Positions 31,137 through 42,939 of a stretch of DNA of 64,000 bases are shown in pieces; the first letter of the stretch is position 1, and every line of letters starts with the position of its first letter. Made by a program: the position numbers and the translations under genes. This stretch comes from Lineus longissimus (lineage: Eukaryota; Nemertea; Pilidiophora; Heteronemertea; Lineidae). The notes beneath the pieces were generated by a model. The model did no database searches and had not been told where the DNA came from. It was given only the letters and a program-made list of their open reading frames with translations. The DNA lies in NCBI RefSeq assembly GCF_910592395.1, contig NC_088322.1, forward strand, positions 5,577,431 to 5,641,430. The letters run 5' to 3'.

Positions 31137-32849
31137 TATCAAGAATATAAAAAAAATTTTGTTTCTTCTCTCTCGATATAATTGTATGTGTCCATATCCC
31201 TGTGAGAAGAATGGCAAGTTGCCTTTAAAATAATGCACCTGCCTTCCTTTCAGTTACGCAGCAACATTTCATCTGTCATCTAATCAAGCATTCAACGGTT
31301 GCAACGCACTACCCATTTCTGAGGGCAGCTTTGGTTTTGTGTTAGTGCGTGCTGCAAGATTTTAGGCGAACATGGATAGTCCACTTAATGCTGACTAAAT
31401 ATAGCCAGTGTTCTGAATAAGCTTTGACGACACATGTAACATGTTTGAACGTTGCTTGCAAACCCAGGACTGACATAACTGAACACCCGTAACGCCGGCT
31501 GTTATAAAACGCGGATTCCGCGGAAATCCTCGGAAAAATCACAAAGCCGCCAGTAAATACGCGCATGATATTTAATGATAATTATATTATACAAATAACA
31601 ACATAAATCATAAATCGGAGGCAAGAACTACCAGTTATCTGCACATTTCATCGGTCAGATTTTAATCCTCTGGAGCGCCATTCATGCCATTCCGATCGAC
31701 TCTTCCCTCTTTTTTTCTTGGTGTTGATAAATTTTGCATGTTATCTTCGACACCACCGTGGTTCCTTCCCTAACGGAACACATTACGAGGCTGCTTTCAA
31801 GTGTGATTGATGCCCGGATTGATGTACGTTACGGTATATGCCTCCTTCAAATATAAGTCGATGACGAACTGAATTCTGGTCTACGAAAATGTTTTAGGAC
31901 AATCTCCTTGCAGCTCGAACCTAACCAACCATATGCGACTGCACATCGGAGTCTATTTTAAGCAATCACAAAAACTTACTTCGCGGCCCGTCTAGAGTAT
32001 AAGTTTATTTCAAACTATAAGGTGCTTGTGATTTACGGCGCATACAGCGCACCATATAACGGGGATTCCCAAAGACCTTGTCACCAGGAGTACTTCATGC
32101 CCACAACAATGCACACTACTAATATGAAAAACTCTCACCTGCGGTTCAGGTAGCCACCCTGTAGCCAAGTTAGATTTTTCCGCGGATTTCCGCGGAATCC
32201 GCGTTTTATAACAGCCGCCGTAACGCGCAGGTCGGTTAATAGGTCGGGTTATCAATGTCGATTGTTGGAGTGAAATGGGCATCATCGCTTTTGTTGGGGT
32301 AAAAATTGACAACTTCGCTGGATTTGAATATTCAAACCAAGGCCTGGTCGGGAGCATACCTATGATCCCCAGTACCTATGTTCCCCGGTACCTATGTTCC
32401 TCGAAGAGGTACCTATAGGTCTGTCTCATGATAGAACGTTAGGGACAGACGGGAACCTAAGAAGTACCTAATTCAACGTACCATGCTTGTTAACTTTGAT
32501 GCTATTGGTTACACGAGCATTACCACCAGGGCTGTGCTGCTGTGATGAACACATATGTAAGGTCCTTCTTCTGATTGGTGGTCACCAAAGCACATTAGGA
32601 ACGCCCACCTATACATACAATAGCTTTTTGACAACGTGCGTTGGTTAACGTTCAATGAAGGGAAATCGATGTTACCGATGTTACCGAATAGGCCTTGTTA
32701 TAGACAAGCGGTCAATTATTGATAAAAGCCTGGTTGGCTCGTATTAACCAAATTGAGTGTCTTTTTATTATCTAAGCAGTTACTATGCAAAATAAACCGG
32801 TCCATTGTTGGACAGTGGCTGAGTAACAGTAACAAGTTATGACTATGAT

Positions 32850-33092
32850 ATGGGTCTAGTTTTAGCGCGATTTTTAGTACAGTGTTGTCGAAGTGAACGA
32901 ACAGTCATGTGTGATAGAGTGCTTGTTGGCATGGAGGAGATGGCCCTTCTCCGGGAAGGGTACCAGCGACATAGAAATAATTATGTTCGCATTCTAGGCC
33001 ACATCCGGCAACATGTCAACCGTTTGCCGGAACGCACAAGGGCATTGTACGCTAGGCAAACCGCAAAACAACTCCGACGAAGGATAAGATAA
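32850..33092 (+). CDS. Small basic ORF inside the PIF-like transposon
   Basis: An 80-residue frame upstream of and divergent from the transposase orientation. It is Arg-rich at the end (RTRALYARQTAKQLRRRIR), with a predicted helical MEEMALLREGYQRHRNNYVR segment. PIF-type elements often carry a second DNA-binding gene in this position, but no known domain is recognised. It may be a fragment. Confidence 0.3.
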   Translation: MGLVLARFLVQCCRSERTVMCDRVLVGMEEMALLREGYQRHRNNYVRILGHIRQHVNRLPERTRALYARQTAKQLRRRIR

Positions 33093-33212
33093 ATTATTGC
33101 AAGAGAAATTGCTGAGTTAGTACATGTATCGTATACCCCCCTCCACAAACGCACCTGCACCCCACACAACAGTAGCACAGTAACAAAGGGGCCACTTCCA
33201 TATACCGATTAT

Positions 33213-33869
33213 TCAAGGGGAGCACAACTTGTCGATAATGACCTGAGTGCTGATACAATATTTGTGGACATGGCCACTGTAGAACAGGTGGGGATCCTCA
33301 GTCTCTAGGATCTCGATTGCGTGTACCGTTCCATCTATCGCCCCAACAGCATCTGAAATAGTATCCCAGTTGCCCCGCAGTTGTTCCCACTCTTCATCGG
33401 TCGGCCATGTTATACCGTCTTGAAAATAAGTCCACAAAACATCTGTCATAAAATAAAGTTCCCTGCAAACAGATTGCTTGCTGATATCAAACATTGCACT
33501 CATCGCAGCAATGTCCGGATATTTCTTGATCCAATAGAAAAAAAGTAGTGAACGGTTCTCCACCGACAGCAAATGATCTCGGTACCGTCCTGGCCTGTTT
33601 TCCAGAAGGGGCGTAATGTCCTCTACGAGGTGCTGGAAAGAGGCCACTGTCTCACCTGATAGACACCAAAAGTCCATCTGGTGGTTTCTAATCCTGGTAA
33701 AGACGTCGTTACCACCGTATGGACCATTTGGTTGATTGGTGAGAACTTCATCAAGTCTTTGAGGCAACGGAGGCGGACGCACTTATAAATTATGAAATGC
33801 TGGTGCAAGCAAAACTGGTGGCGGTGGTATGGGCGGTGGTATGGGCGGCGGAGCAGCGAACAAAAACAT
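33213..33869 (-). pseudogene. DDE_Tnp_4-type transposase, truncated
   Basis: The frame opens at 33869 with a proline-rich leader (PPPIPPPIPPPPVLL) and has one in-frame stop at 33783. It then runs 189 codons: HQMDFWCLSGETVASFQHLV, LLFFYWIKKYPDIAAMSAMF, DISKQSVCRELYFMTD, WPTDEEWEQLRGNW and DAVGAIDGTVHAIEI (first catalytic Asp). It ends at HKYCISTQVIIDKLCSP where the remaining catalytic half is deleted. This is a PIF/Harbinger superfamily protein, closer to the ISL2EU-type branch given the TA duplication. Confidence 0.75.
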
Positions 33870-34759
33870 CCTAATTCTCTCTATGGTGAAAGTAGCGTGA
33901 GGCCAAGCGACTGCTGGCCAACACAAACCATGGCAATTAAATGTTATCAATAATCAATTCAATTTCGGACAAAGGAATGATATTTTATTGACCATTTTCA
34001 ATGCGTGTCTAATCATGTCACCACAGGGATAAAGCTAGATGCATGATGAAGGAAAATTACATGAACCTTCCCATATGGGCGGTCTATTGCCATTGAATGC
34101 AATTATCCAGTGCAAAGATCATTGTTACATGGCCGGCCTCCATTCAGAACTTGGAACGCAAACGTGCATCACGTGACATGTGAAGGCCTATTAGATTAAT
34201 CCTACTACGCGTCCATGGACGTTGATTTTGGTTCCCGTCCGTCCCTAACGTTCTGTTATGAGACAGACCTAATGTTCCCCGGTACCTATGTTCCCCAGGT
34301 ACCTATGTTCCCAGTACCTATGTCCGCAAAGAAAAGTGTGTTTTTTGTGATACGGTTTGTTTCCACAAATTCCTGGAAAGACCTCACAGAATGAAGTCAC
34401 TGAATTCCAGGAAATTGCAATTCCCAAAAATCCCCCAAAAAGCAGAGTTTCAGTATTTTTTGTTTGTATTAAATGACATTTTTACTCAGCATAGATTGAT
34501 TGTTTCGTGACTTAAAGGCCAAGGTGCACGCGCCTTTGCTTTAAATTGGTACATACACTGTATCATAAAAACTATATGGGGGAACATAGGTACCGGGGAA
34601 CATAGGTACCACTTGGGGGAAGATAGGTACCTCTTGGGGGAAGATGGGTACCGGGGAACATAGGTACCTCTTGGGGGAAGATAGGTACCGGGGAACATAT
34701 GTACCGGGGAACATAGGGATGACCCCGCCTGGTCTGATGGCGAGGTATGCGGGGAACTG

Positions 34760-35403
34760 CTGCATTTTATATGGTTGTGTGAATTTGAATAAATAAATAG
34801 AGTTAAACTCGCCGAATTGGGAAGGCAGTGTCTTTCGAGAAATCCTGGACGTACTCCAACGATTACAATCCAACATTATGAACATTGTGAAACTGGTGAT
34901 CACTTTAATAACATTTGTATTTTCATAATTTGTGTAATTGTAATGGCATACCCTAGGTCATATTTAAGACACATTAGCACCAAACCTAATAGTTTGGAAA
35001 ATGTTGCATATCGCCTTGGCAAAACTCGGAAATCTAACAGCCTTTCCGTGCGAAATTAGTTTTGAGTTTTTAACAAAAAAGGTTTTAAAAAGATTTAAAA
35101 AAACTTTAAAAAATTGTCATCAACGCATGCGCATCCATCATACATGTACATCACATGGATATGGTATAAATGCATTGGCGCCACTTTAGGCTGTGCAAGT
35201 ACTGAATTCGTAAACGCAGGATGGAGGTATAGGTTGGGCAAAGCATGTTCACCTGCTGCGTGGATAAGGTTTCAAATGAATAGTACCGAGGGAACTGTCA
35301 TCAAATGGGGCAACAAAGGACAGTTGAGAATGGATGAATGCTCCTATCCTAACGATCACCATATCAAGGAATTCCGGCTGCTAAGTATTGTTCACTTAGT
35401 AAG
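34760..35403. other. No recognisable feature
   Basis: AT-rich unique-looking sequence; target region for the PLE-derived insertion at 35419. Confidence 0.3.
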
Positions 35404-35418
35404 TTACTATAGAGGACT

Positions 35419-35758
35419 GTTGTAAACTACAGTGACGGTATCCAGTTTTACTTCTACTATTCTGATTTTTTTGTCTGGTCCGTGTGTATCATCGGTTGAT
35501 CCTGTACTTCTCAACATGTTCCATTGTCGCAACAAAGTCAATAACGTCACAACGTCATTGAGAAACCAACCCTGAGTCATGATGTCATTCAAACTGTGAA
35601 CTTCGAACAAGCCAGATGCAAGTCAACCCCAGCCACCCTGATGAAGCCTAGAGGGGCAGAAACGCGCGTCGGTGACGCAACACAACAGCCCAACAATAGG
35701 GACCGATGGACATTGTTGTAAACTACAGTGACGGTATCCAGGTTTACTTCTACTATTC
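35419..35758 (+). mobile_element. Penelope-derived or retrozyme-like 340-bp insertion
   Basis: Flanked by an exact 15-bp duplication TTACTATAGAGGACT (35404-35418, 35759-35773). Direct terminal repeats of about 45 bp start GTTGTAAACTACAGTGACGG (35419 and 35715). The inside has no coding sequence but carries a hammerhead-like core at 35634-35674. Terminal direct repeats, long target duplication and a hammerhead together fit short non-autonomous Penelope-like or retrozyme elements. Confidence 0.65.
35634..35674 (+). ncRNA. Candidate hammerhead ribozyme (minimal, short stem III)
   Basis: CACC (stem I) is followed by CTGATGA (35638-35644), stem II GCCT/GGGC with AGAG loop (35646-35657), GAAA (35659-35662), minimal stem III ACGC/GCGT (35662-35669), the cleavage triplet GTC ending 35670, then GGTG (35671-35674) closing stem I. 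All invariant core bases are present. The pair next to stem II is an A-A mismatch. Very short stem III is typical of Penelope-associated hammerheads, which probably act as dimers. Confidence 0.55.
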
Positions 35759-35930
35759 TTACTATAGAGGACTACACATTTTAACCAATTTAACACTGCA
35801 AAGTAAGCCAAGATCAATTTTTATCACACAATGATGAACCGCTTAAACTGAATCCGACGACCACTCCCACTGTAGATTTTCCTTGAGCTATGACCCACGG
35901 AAGGTTTTAGGCCATGGCCTAGATCCGATC

Positions 35931-36360
35931 ATCCTGAAGAAATCAGGGGTTAATGTTCGCTTCCCCGGCTACACACCAACCCCTGCGACATTTGGCCTCA
36001 TTTGGTGAAGTGCCAGCGCAGAAGTAAGTGCGCCCAATCAGAGCGTTGCTTACATTTGTGTCTAGGAATTTCAAAAATGTAGCGGCAACGATATCCAAAC
36101 TCGCATTTCCACTGGTTGTTTGAACATGCCGATAAATAGAGAGCTCTGTCTCCTTCGAGTCGAGCACAGCAACCTCGATTTTTTAAGATTTCTGAATGCG
36201 GTTTCCATTCATAAAAATAATCAGAAGTACACGGTACTAGAACCGAGGTTGATAGATACATCTCGATGCTGTGCGTCTGTACTTCACCAGATGAGGGTGA
36301 ATTAGGGGTTTGTATGCAGGGCCGGAGAAGCGAACATCAACCCCTGATTTCCTCAGGATG
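35931..36360. mobile_element. MITE with about 60-bp inverted repeats
   Basis: Ends CATCCTGAAGAAATCAGGGG and CCCCTGATTTCCTCAGGATG, with ATGTTCGCTTC and CCGG conserved further in. Target duplication unclear (GATCC near both ends). Non-coding. Confidence 0.65.
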
Positions 36361-36457
36361 TGATCCAATAAGTAGGCCACATTCACCTTGATATCTAATA
36401 AACTGTATGGATAGTAAACATGGCAAATGTAAGGGTCCTAAAAATAACAGTGATATA

Positions 36458-36632
36458 CATTGAACCTCTCTTAGCGGACACCTCTCTATTTAGGCATACC
36501 TCTCTATCAAGGGCACTAGTTTTGGTCCCAAATTGGTTGTTTCCATTCAATTTGACCTATGTAATTAGGGCACCTCTCTATTAAGGACAGCTCTTGTAAG
36601 TCCCGAGGGTGTCCTTAATAGAGGTTCTACTG
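36458..36632. mobile_element. Pogo/Tigger-type MITE, 175 bp
   Basis: Left CATTGAACCTCTCTTAGCGG, right CCTTAATAGAGGTTCTACTG; TA at 36456-36457 and 36633-36634. Contains several CACCTCTCTATT subrepeats. Unrelated in sequence to the A1-A4 family. Confidence 0.7.
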
Positions 36633-36690
36633 TACATGAAATGTTTGTTGCAACAAGTTTATGACGAAAATCAAAGTAAAGTGATGAATC

Positions 36691-36952
36691 TAATAATAAT
36701 AATAATAATAATGAGTCTTTTATATAGCGCAATTCCGTGACACTATAGTTCTCGCTCAAAGCGCTTTGGGATATCATATTATTACCCCGGTCTCCACAGA
36801 AATCAATCAGGGGTTTCAAGGAGCAACCCCAGAAGGTGCTCGACCAGTAGGGGAACTAAGCAGTGACTCGGCCGGGAGTCGAACCCACGACCTTCTGATC
36901 ATGAGGCCGACTCTCTTCCACTGCGCTACCGCTGCCCCTACCGCTGCCCCCT
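36691..36952 (-). repeat. tRNA-derived SINE
   Basis: On the minus strand the head starts GGGGCAGCGGTAGCGCAGTG (box A) and has GGGTTCGACTCC (box B). A non-tRNA body with AAAGCGCTTTGAG and GCGCTATATAAAAGACTC follows, then an (ATT)n tail at 36692-36712. The 3' end resembles LINE-type tails common in animals. The first bases of the head are duplicated (TACCGCTGCCCC twice). Confidence 0.8.
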
Positions 36953-37171
36953 AGTCAGAAACGACCCAATCTGGATTTGATGAGACATGATATGCAGGTA
37001 GCAGAGGTGAAAATTACATGATTCTGGCTGTCAACTTTCATGAGTTATCGACAAAGATATGAAGATGGTATGGAATGACTATCCGAATCCCAGTACAATC
37101 TGTCTTGGCAACAACATTTTAGTATTGCATCATCAACAGTTTAATCAAATCAAACACGTTAATTCTCCACA

Positions 37172-37262
37172 TCAGTTGCACATGCAGATGCCGTTCATTC
37201 CCCATATGAGCTGCACATGCAGATGCCGTTCATTCCCCACACCAGCTGCACATGCAGAGGCT
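37172..37262. repeat. 36-bp minisatellite, about 2.5 copies
   Basis: Units contain GCACATGCAGATGCCGTTCA followed by TTCCCCA. Confidence 0.7.
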
Positions 37263-37269
37263 GGTCGCT

Positions 37270-38176
37270 TGAGAGTTTTTGTCTTGCTCTGACGCTGTAA
37301 ACGAGCTACGCCAGCGCTTTTTTTGATGATCTATTATGGGATACTTTCCATTCGCTTATCCGATACACCTGTTTATTTGTTGGTAACTGAAATAGCAAAT
37401 TGGACACAGCATTACAATTGAATATCATGGTTCTATTAGCTTGTCCGATAGTTAGGTATTGACAATCAACGAGAATTAGCGCAAGCATAGCGGAAAATCC
37501 TTAAACCAAAATACGTTTCCTTTTTCATAATGTTTTGATAGACGTGATTTCCCTAATGGCTGTACACGTTCAGCTATGTTTGGATCAGGTAATCTCGAGC
37601 AACCAATCATTCCTAAAAGTAACGGTAGTCTGATGTTAAATTGTTGTTTTAGTCTAGCTCATACGAGAGTCTGAGTTAGGGCTCGCTTGGCACGATAATT
37701 TAGAGGATGCTCTCGAGGTTTAGTTTTTAGAAGATTTTGAAGATTAATGGGCTCCAAAAAAATAACGTAAATAAATGCATACCTAAATTTTAGTACTTGT
37801 GTTCATAAGAAAAAACTAACTATTTGGAGTAAGCCTTCTCCGTGTGTTCAAGTCGTTACACCTTAGAATACTCTAAGGTTTCACAGAGCGCGAATTGCAG
37901 TGGAGGAGATATTAATGTGTTTTACAAGTAAAGGTTACTTAAGAGAGAACACACTATACATAATCATACGAACACGCCACAAAAGCACTAACAACATGAA
38001 CGAGGGGGTGTTGTTATATGTTGTTAGCCTCTGATAAAAATTGAGCTGCTGATGAAGAGGAGGCATAAACTGGTGAGGTTTTTACTGAGGACGAGCAGGT
38101 GTTGGTGTTAGTGGTTGACGAACGACTAATTGACAAGAGTATGACCAGCACGGTAGTTGGCGAAGTGAATGTAATT
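37270..38176. other. No recognisable feature
   Basis: No coding or repeat signal that can be supported. Confidence 0.3.
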
Positions 38177-38177
38177 T

Positions 38178-39478
38178 AAAATGCGGTAATTGTAGCCCCC
38201 TTTTCACCTATAACTATAAAGGTTACACAAGAGATTTTCCAGCAGTTTCACAAAAACCGGACTGGGTCTTGTAGTGGCCCCTCTGCCAATAATATTGCCT
38301 ATAATTCGTAGCATTTTATTTAAAACAATTCTTCTGAGAGACAATACAAGACTTGTGGTCAGGGGCTACAACTACCCCGTGGCTTTGGGGTAATTGTAGC
38401 CCCTGACTGAAATTTCAAATTACTTGTTTTTTAGGCATTAAAACACTTTTTCACAGGTTTATAGTCTTTATTGGTAATAAAACATTTAGTATTATTACAA
38501 TCTAGGTTAACGACGTGGTTTTGCTGGTATCCAACGATATTTATTGAACATATTAAGTGATGTTCGATGCTATCACTTACCAACAATTTAAACAATATCG
38601 TCGCAAATCAGACTGATTTTAAACTGGTGTGAAAATATCACCTCTGTTGTACATTACACCTTGTGACAGACGACAGCTTGTGATATTCTGAATTGACTGA
38701 CGGTCTTGTCGTGCGCCGTTAAAAATGTTGGTGTCAGGGATGGGTCATGTATCAACCCCAATTATAGTTGGCATCACAATGTTAATGCAATGTACATAAA
38801 CCATGAGAAATGATGTCCAGTCAAAGGTGTGGCTTTATCTAGAGAGACAAGTAACTTTGAAAATATTTTATTTCGAAAGAATGTTAGATAAACTATGAAA
38901 CCTCAAATGTATCATTATTGGTACATAAAGGGTTACCATTGTATCTATTGTATCTAAATCAGATAAATTTATGATCGAGTAATACAATTCAGGTATAAAA
39001 GTAAAGAAACCTGACATCTTCATGATTCATGACATGATGAGATATCAATAGGGGCTACATAACCCCGAACCAACGGGCTACATATACCTCGAGGGTACCT
39101 TGGTCAGAAAAGTGTCTCTGAAAAATTTACTTGTAAGGATGACATCAAATGCCGCATACAACATTCTTTACACTCAATACTGATCACCTGAACCAAGTTT
39201 CAAATATATCAATGCTCTGTAAGTGTGGAAAATTTATACCTGCAAAATGTTCGATCCCAACTTTTTTTGTGCATGTGTCTGATTTGTTTACTTCTCATAG
39301 CCAAAGCTCTCACATAACCTGTTGCATAATCAAAAACTATTTATGTTGTGATATTCAAGCGTCACCTCTTTCATATCCATGCTTGCGTTGGCTGAATAAT
39401 TCCATGGTTACTGGAATATGAATCAAAAACATTGCCAGGGGCTACAATTAGACCGAGGCTACGAATACCCCATTTTAC
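38178..39478. mobile_element. Element B copy 1, 1.3 kb TIR element
   Basis: Left TAAAATGCGGTAATTGTAGC and right ending TACGAATACCCCATTTTA are inverted. An internal palindrome at about 38364-38403 repeats the terminal motif in both orientations (GGGGCTACAACTACCCC and GGGGTAATTGTAGCCCC). No coding sequence. A second, truncated copy lies at 59855-60430. Confidence 0.65.
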
Positions 39479-39489
39479 CTTATAACTGA

Positions 39490-42280
39490 CGAGATTAGCG
39501 CATGGCCCAATTGTAACAATAAGTAAATGTAGGTAGGCTAATCATTGGTTGGAAGACGAGACAACAATAACACCATGCCGGTTCACTGAAAAAACGACTT
39601 GAAGCATTTTAAAGTCTGTTGGACCCTAAAGTCAGTTTCATCATTCATGCCTTTTAATTTTCAACGACAATCTCCGCTGTTGCTGAATAATAATGCGCAA
39701 ATATCGCGGGACAACCTGGATGGTCAGGAAAGGTGGACTAACGGTTATTATTCTATCAAAGAAGATTTCACCGCTGGGGTCCAAAAGACCCTCGGTACCC
39801 TGTTAATCGATAGTAGGTTGAGAAGAAACCAACACGATCTGAATTAAATTGGTTAAACACGTTTTTCGATAATGCCACCTACAGAATTGTCGCCAGTGGC
39901 ATTAGATTAGTATCGCATTATCTTATCAAGACAATAGCTTGGAGATGAGAAAAATGATTTAAAGACCACGACAAAGATGATACATTAACGGTGCATTAAC
40001 CGATATATCAATTCCACAAGAGGTCGCAGTCGTCCCTGCACAACGAAAGTAGAAAATGCACACGAGCAGGGTCCTAAGGTGATTTTTACAGAAGAACAAA
40101 AGCTGTGTCCATTGTGCTCACCTGTGTTACCGGTCCGTTTGAATTCCTCAAAGCTGCCGATTAATGTAATCAATCGAAAGCGATGCCGATATCTATGTGA
40201 GAACCTTCAGAGAAGCAATCTGAAATAAATGCATAAAATTCCCGTCCGGCAAATGACAGAAAGCGACTCTTCACTGACACGTCGTCTTGCCTGTATGACC
40301 AAGGGGTGTGCAAAGAAACACTCACACAAATATTTTCATTTTTTAAAGTGTTCAACGTGAAATTATTACTATACCTTCGGTTTATTATCGATTTTTTATC
40401 GCTATACGATACGTCAATTAGAACATTGTTTAAAACAAAAATGGCAAAATCAGCGCGCATAATTTGCTTTGGCTTTCTGATTAGTAAGAACTCAGTAAGT
40501 CAGTAAGTACTATAGAATAACAAGGGCCGTTCACACAAACTGAATCACATCGCTCACGACATCATGGATGACGCAAATCTCATAACAACGTAAGTACATG
40601 TACGTACATCGAACCAGACCAGACCAGATCACATTCGTGCGCGTTTACACAGCAGGCAAATCTAGACCGATCAGGATCGACCTGGATCGGTTTCGTCCAG
40701 CGTAAACCGCCCTGAGGCACTGAGGTGTACGAAACAGTTGGGTTCACCCTTTAAGAAATGTCTTCCTTTGCCAGCTTGAAAATGACTGTACCCAAAATAA
40801 CAACCTACATTTTTCATAACTCATAAGTATTGGGGAGATTATATCTAATCGCAAACGAGTACAGAAAAAAATGTGGCTGCAAACTTAGGGCGGGGGAGAG
40901 CAAATATTCCCATAATCCTGTGTAATACATGTTTGTTCTTCCTTCATCCAGTCCCCGTCCATCAATCAATGAAATTTTCTTCGGTGACGTCACTCATCAC
41001 GTGGATTGTCACTTGGTAACAACCCACCTCATTCGTTAGATATAAGTATTGGGGAGGATTACATCTACTCATTGGGCTATCTCGCAAACTCAATGCAACT
41101 AACCATCCAAACAACCCCAATACAACCCAACACTACCCAACACTAAGAAAATAACTAACGTTGATTTATTGCATATACATGTACACGTAAATGAGCACTT
41201 TAAAAATATATCGACCCATTTTATGTGCGTGCTGGAGGGCTGGATGCCTTTCGAATCGAAGAATCTCCAATGCGTAATTCTTTTTATACACTGCGCTTCT
41301 CTAAAGGGATTAAATGTCACATTCCGTTCCCAATCAGGAACACGAAGCACCAGTTTCCTGAAACACACACAGAATTGATGGGAAAGACTTCCAACCCTCC
41401 GACCACAGGATGAAAATTCCTATGGCTAAGTGAACCCTTGGTAGAGGGCGAAAGATGATATTCTACACCAGATGATTTTATAACAAGTTCAGAAAAAAAT
41501 ATTTAAAGCGAATTATTGCTTCTGCTTCACAGACCAAACTTTTGCGACATAAATACACGCATGCCTCAAACGCCGACCAAGCTAACCTATCAGAAGGCCA
41601 ACGGCCATTGCCGGGCAACGTCTAAGCCTATTGAAAGTCAACTCCGGGCCGATTATGCCACCATTTACCTATCATGTAGTCATCATTCACCATCTTTCAA
41701 ATACTCCCGCACGAAACATACGTGTACGTAAGCGAAGGAAATAATGCAAATTTGCGTTCAACACAAGACAGTACGCCTCTTGTACCCAGTGTTTTATATC
41801 CATAGACAGAGAACGAAAATTGTATATACTCCTATATAAGATCATATTATCTATAATCATGAAACCCATGAAACAATAAATCAGCTTTCCACCATACCCT
41901 GGCACTCACACGGACAATTTCTCCAACCAATCCTTCCGAAGGAAAGTGCAATCCCATATGCCAATCTATACAGCTATGGACAAGCAATCTACTGGGATCC
42001 AACGCCAAATGGGATCCAACACCCAGAAGTATCGATGTCTGGATCCCACACCAGGATTAACCAATGCTTCTAAACCTAGAACAATCCCACATGTTCTAAT
42101 TTAAATACAACATCAAGGAAAGCGAGGAAAATGGACATTAAATTCGGAAAACCGTACCAAACTTGAAGAGTTCAAACAAATCCAAGCTCACCCGGTCGCC
42201 ATCAATCAAATTGTCTACGGTGACGTCAATCATCACATGGATTGTCACCTGGGATGCTGAAAAGACAGTCCTCCATCCGC
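39490..42280. other. Unassigned sequence with a small duplicated CRE-containing patch
   Basis: No gene identified. A patch with GGTGACGTCACTCATCACGT (about 40983) recurs as GGTGACGTCAATCATCACAT (about 42219). A possible exon at 41226-41370 was considered and rejected. Confidence 0.3.
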
Positions 42281-42289
42281 CGAAGCGTG

Positions 42290-42935
42290 AACACAGTGAC
42301 AGGCGGGGCATGTACGATATCTTCTTCTCTTCCAAAGCGCTTAGTGAGTCCAATGCAGCTTGGTAAACGTCACCATTAAATATCATTCCTTAAATAGTCT
42401 GTTCTGCAATCCCTGCAACTGCTGACTGCAAGTGTGTGATATTTTTGGTGTTTGTCAGCGAGGGTTGGCTGTCGATGTGTGCTTTGAACAACTCGAACCA
42501 TCTTGGCCGTTCAGCACTATTACCAGAGAATTTTGGAAGCGGGGGCTTTGGAAGCAATTTTGGAAATGGTGCCAGGGTAGGGGCAGGTCTACGCTTGTGG
42601 TCTTGAAAAATGGGTTTTTGAAATTGCAGTCTGCAATCGATTTCTCAACATCGTCAAAATCGTCATCTCTATCGTCATCATACTTGTCATTTTCACCCAA
42701 GGGCAGAACTAAATCATGTTGAACTTCAAGGCTGGCTGGTTCCTGCAGCTTCAACAACATCTGTTGCAATCGTGAGTCTTATTTGGTTAAATCTAAGAAC
42801 ATTGACGATGAGCAAGTTTTGGTTGAACCAGCGTCAGATGATTCAGAACGAGCTGATAGGGTACCAGTTTCAGTAGTTCTCATCAAGTACTCATTGAGCT
42901 TTTCAAATACTTGAGCGTGCAGTGCCCCCAACCAG
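42290..42935 (-). pseudogene. BEL/Pao retrotransposon gag remnant (DUF1759-like)
   Basis: Upstream frame: HAQVFEKLNEYLMRTTETG and, after a stop, LQQMLLKLQEPASLEV, a coiled-coil-like leader. After a frameshift within an acidic region it continues LPKPPLPKFSGNSAERPRW, FELFKAHIDSQPSLTNTKNI and THLQSAVAGIAEQTI. This is the DUF1759 signature of BEL/Pao gag (L-P-K-F-x-G-x-x-x-x-W-x-x-F-x-x-x-F-x-x-x-I). It ends in VYQAALDSLSALEEKK near 42320. No protease or RT of this element is visible nearby. Confidence 0.55.
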
Positions 42936-42939
42936 CAGA

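Larger units (their letters stand above)
32418..34269. mobile_element. PIF/ISL2EU-like transposon with TA target duplication
   Basis: Inverted termini of about 40 bp: left GGTCTGTCTCATGATAGAAC, right complement GGTCTGTCTCATAACAGAAC, both continuing GTTAGGGAC.GACGGGAACC. TA flanks both ends. It holds a truncated DDE transposase on the minus strand and sits inside the hAT-like MITE. Confidence 0.8.
32350..34726. mobile_element. hAT-like MITE built of GGTACCTATGTTCCCC repeats
   Basis: Termini GGGAGCATACCTATGATCCC and the reverse complement GGGGTCATCCCTATGTTCCC, flanked by an exact 8-bp duplication GCCTGGTC (32342-32349, 34727-34734). Both ends consist of tandem GGTACCTATGTTCCCC-like units (right array about 34578-34715). 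It is interrupted by a 1852-bp PIF-like transposon; without that it is about 525 bp. Confidence 0.8.
30722..34759 (+). mobile_element. Pogo-type element A2 (right part) with nested insertions
   Basis: The right half of the pogo-type family: transposase C-terminus, non-coding 3' region (31240-32340) shared with the other copies, and a right terminus. The terminus is split by a MITE at 32350 and resumes at 34735 with TGATGGCGAGGTATGCGGGG, ending AACTG at 34759. Joining the two sides matches the intact terminus at 27282. The left end is lost. Confidence 0.65.

Noticed and set aside
35646-35690. Alternative simple hairpin GCGTC-GGT-GACGC in the hammerhead region
   Set aside because: It is a possible competing fold, but the invariant hammerhead core around it is unlikely by chance; kept only as an alternative structure.
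36860-36952. Functional tRNA gene
   Set aside because: Box A and B are present, but the anticodon arm is degenerate and the sequence continues into a SINE body with an (ATT)n tail.
37172-37262. CRISPR-like or coding repeat
   Set aside because: Only about 2.5 adjacent units without spacers; an ordinary minisatellite.
41226-41370. Possible minus-strand exon with acceptor TGTGTGTGTTTCAG and WERNVTFNPFREAQ
   Set aside because: The splice site is good, but there is no donor with a coherent phase, no neighbour exon and no recognised family.
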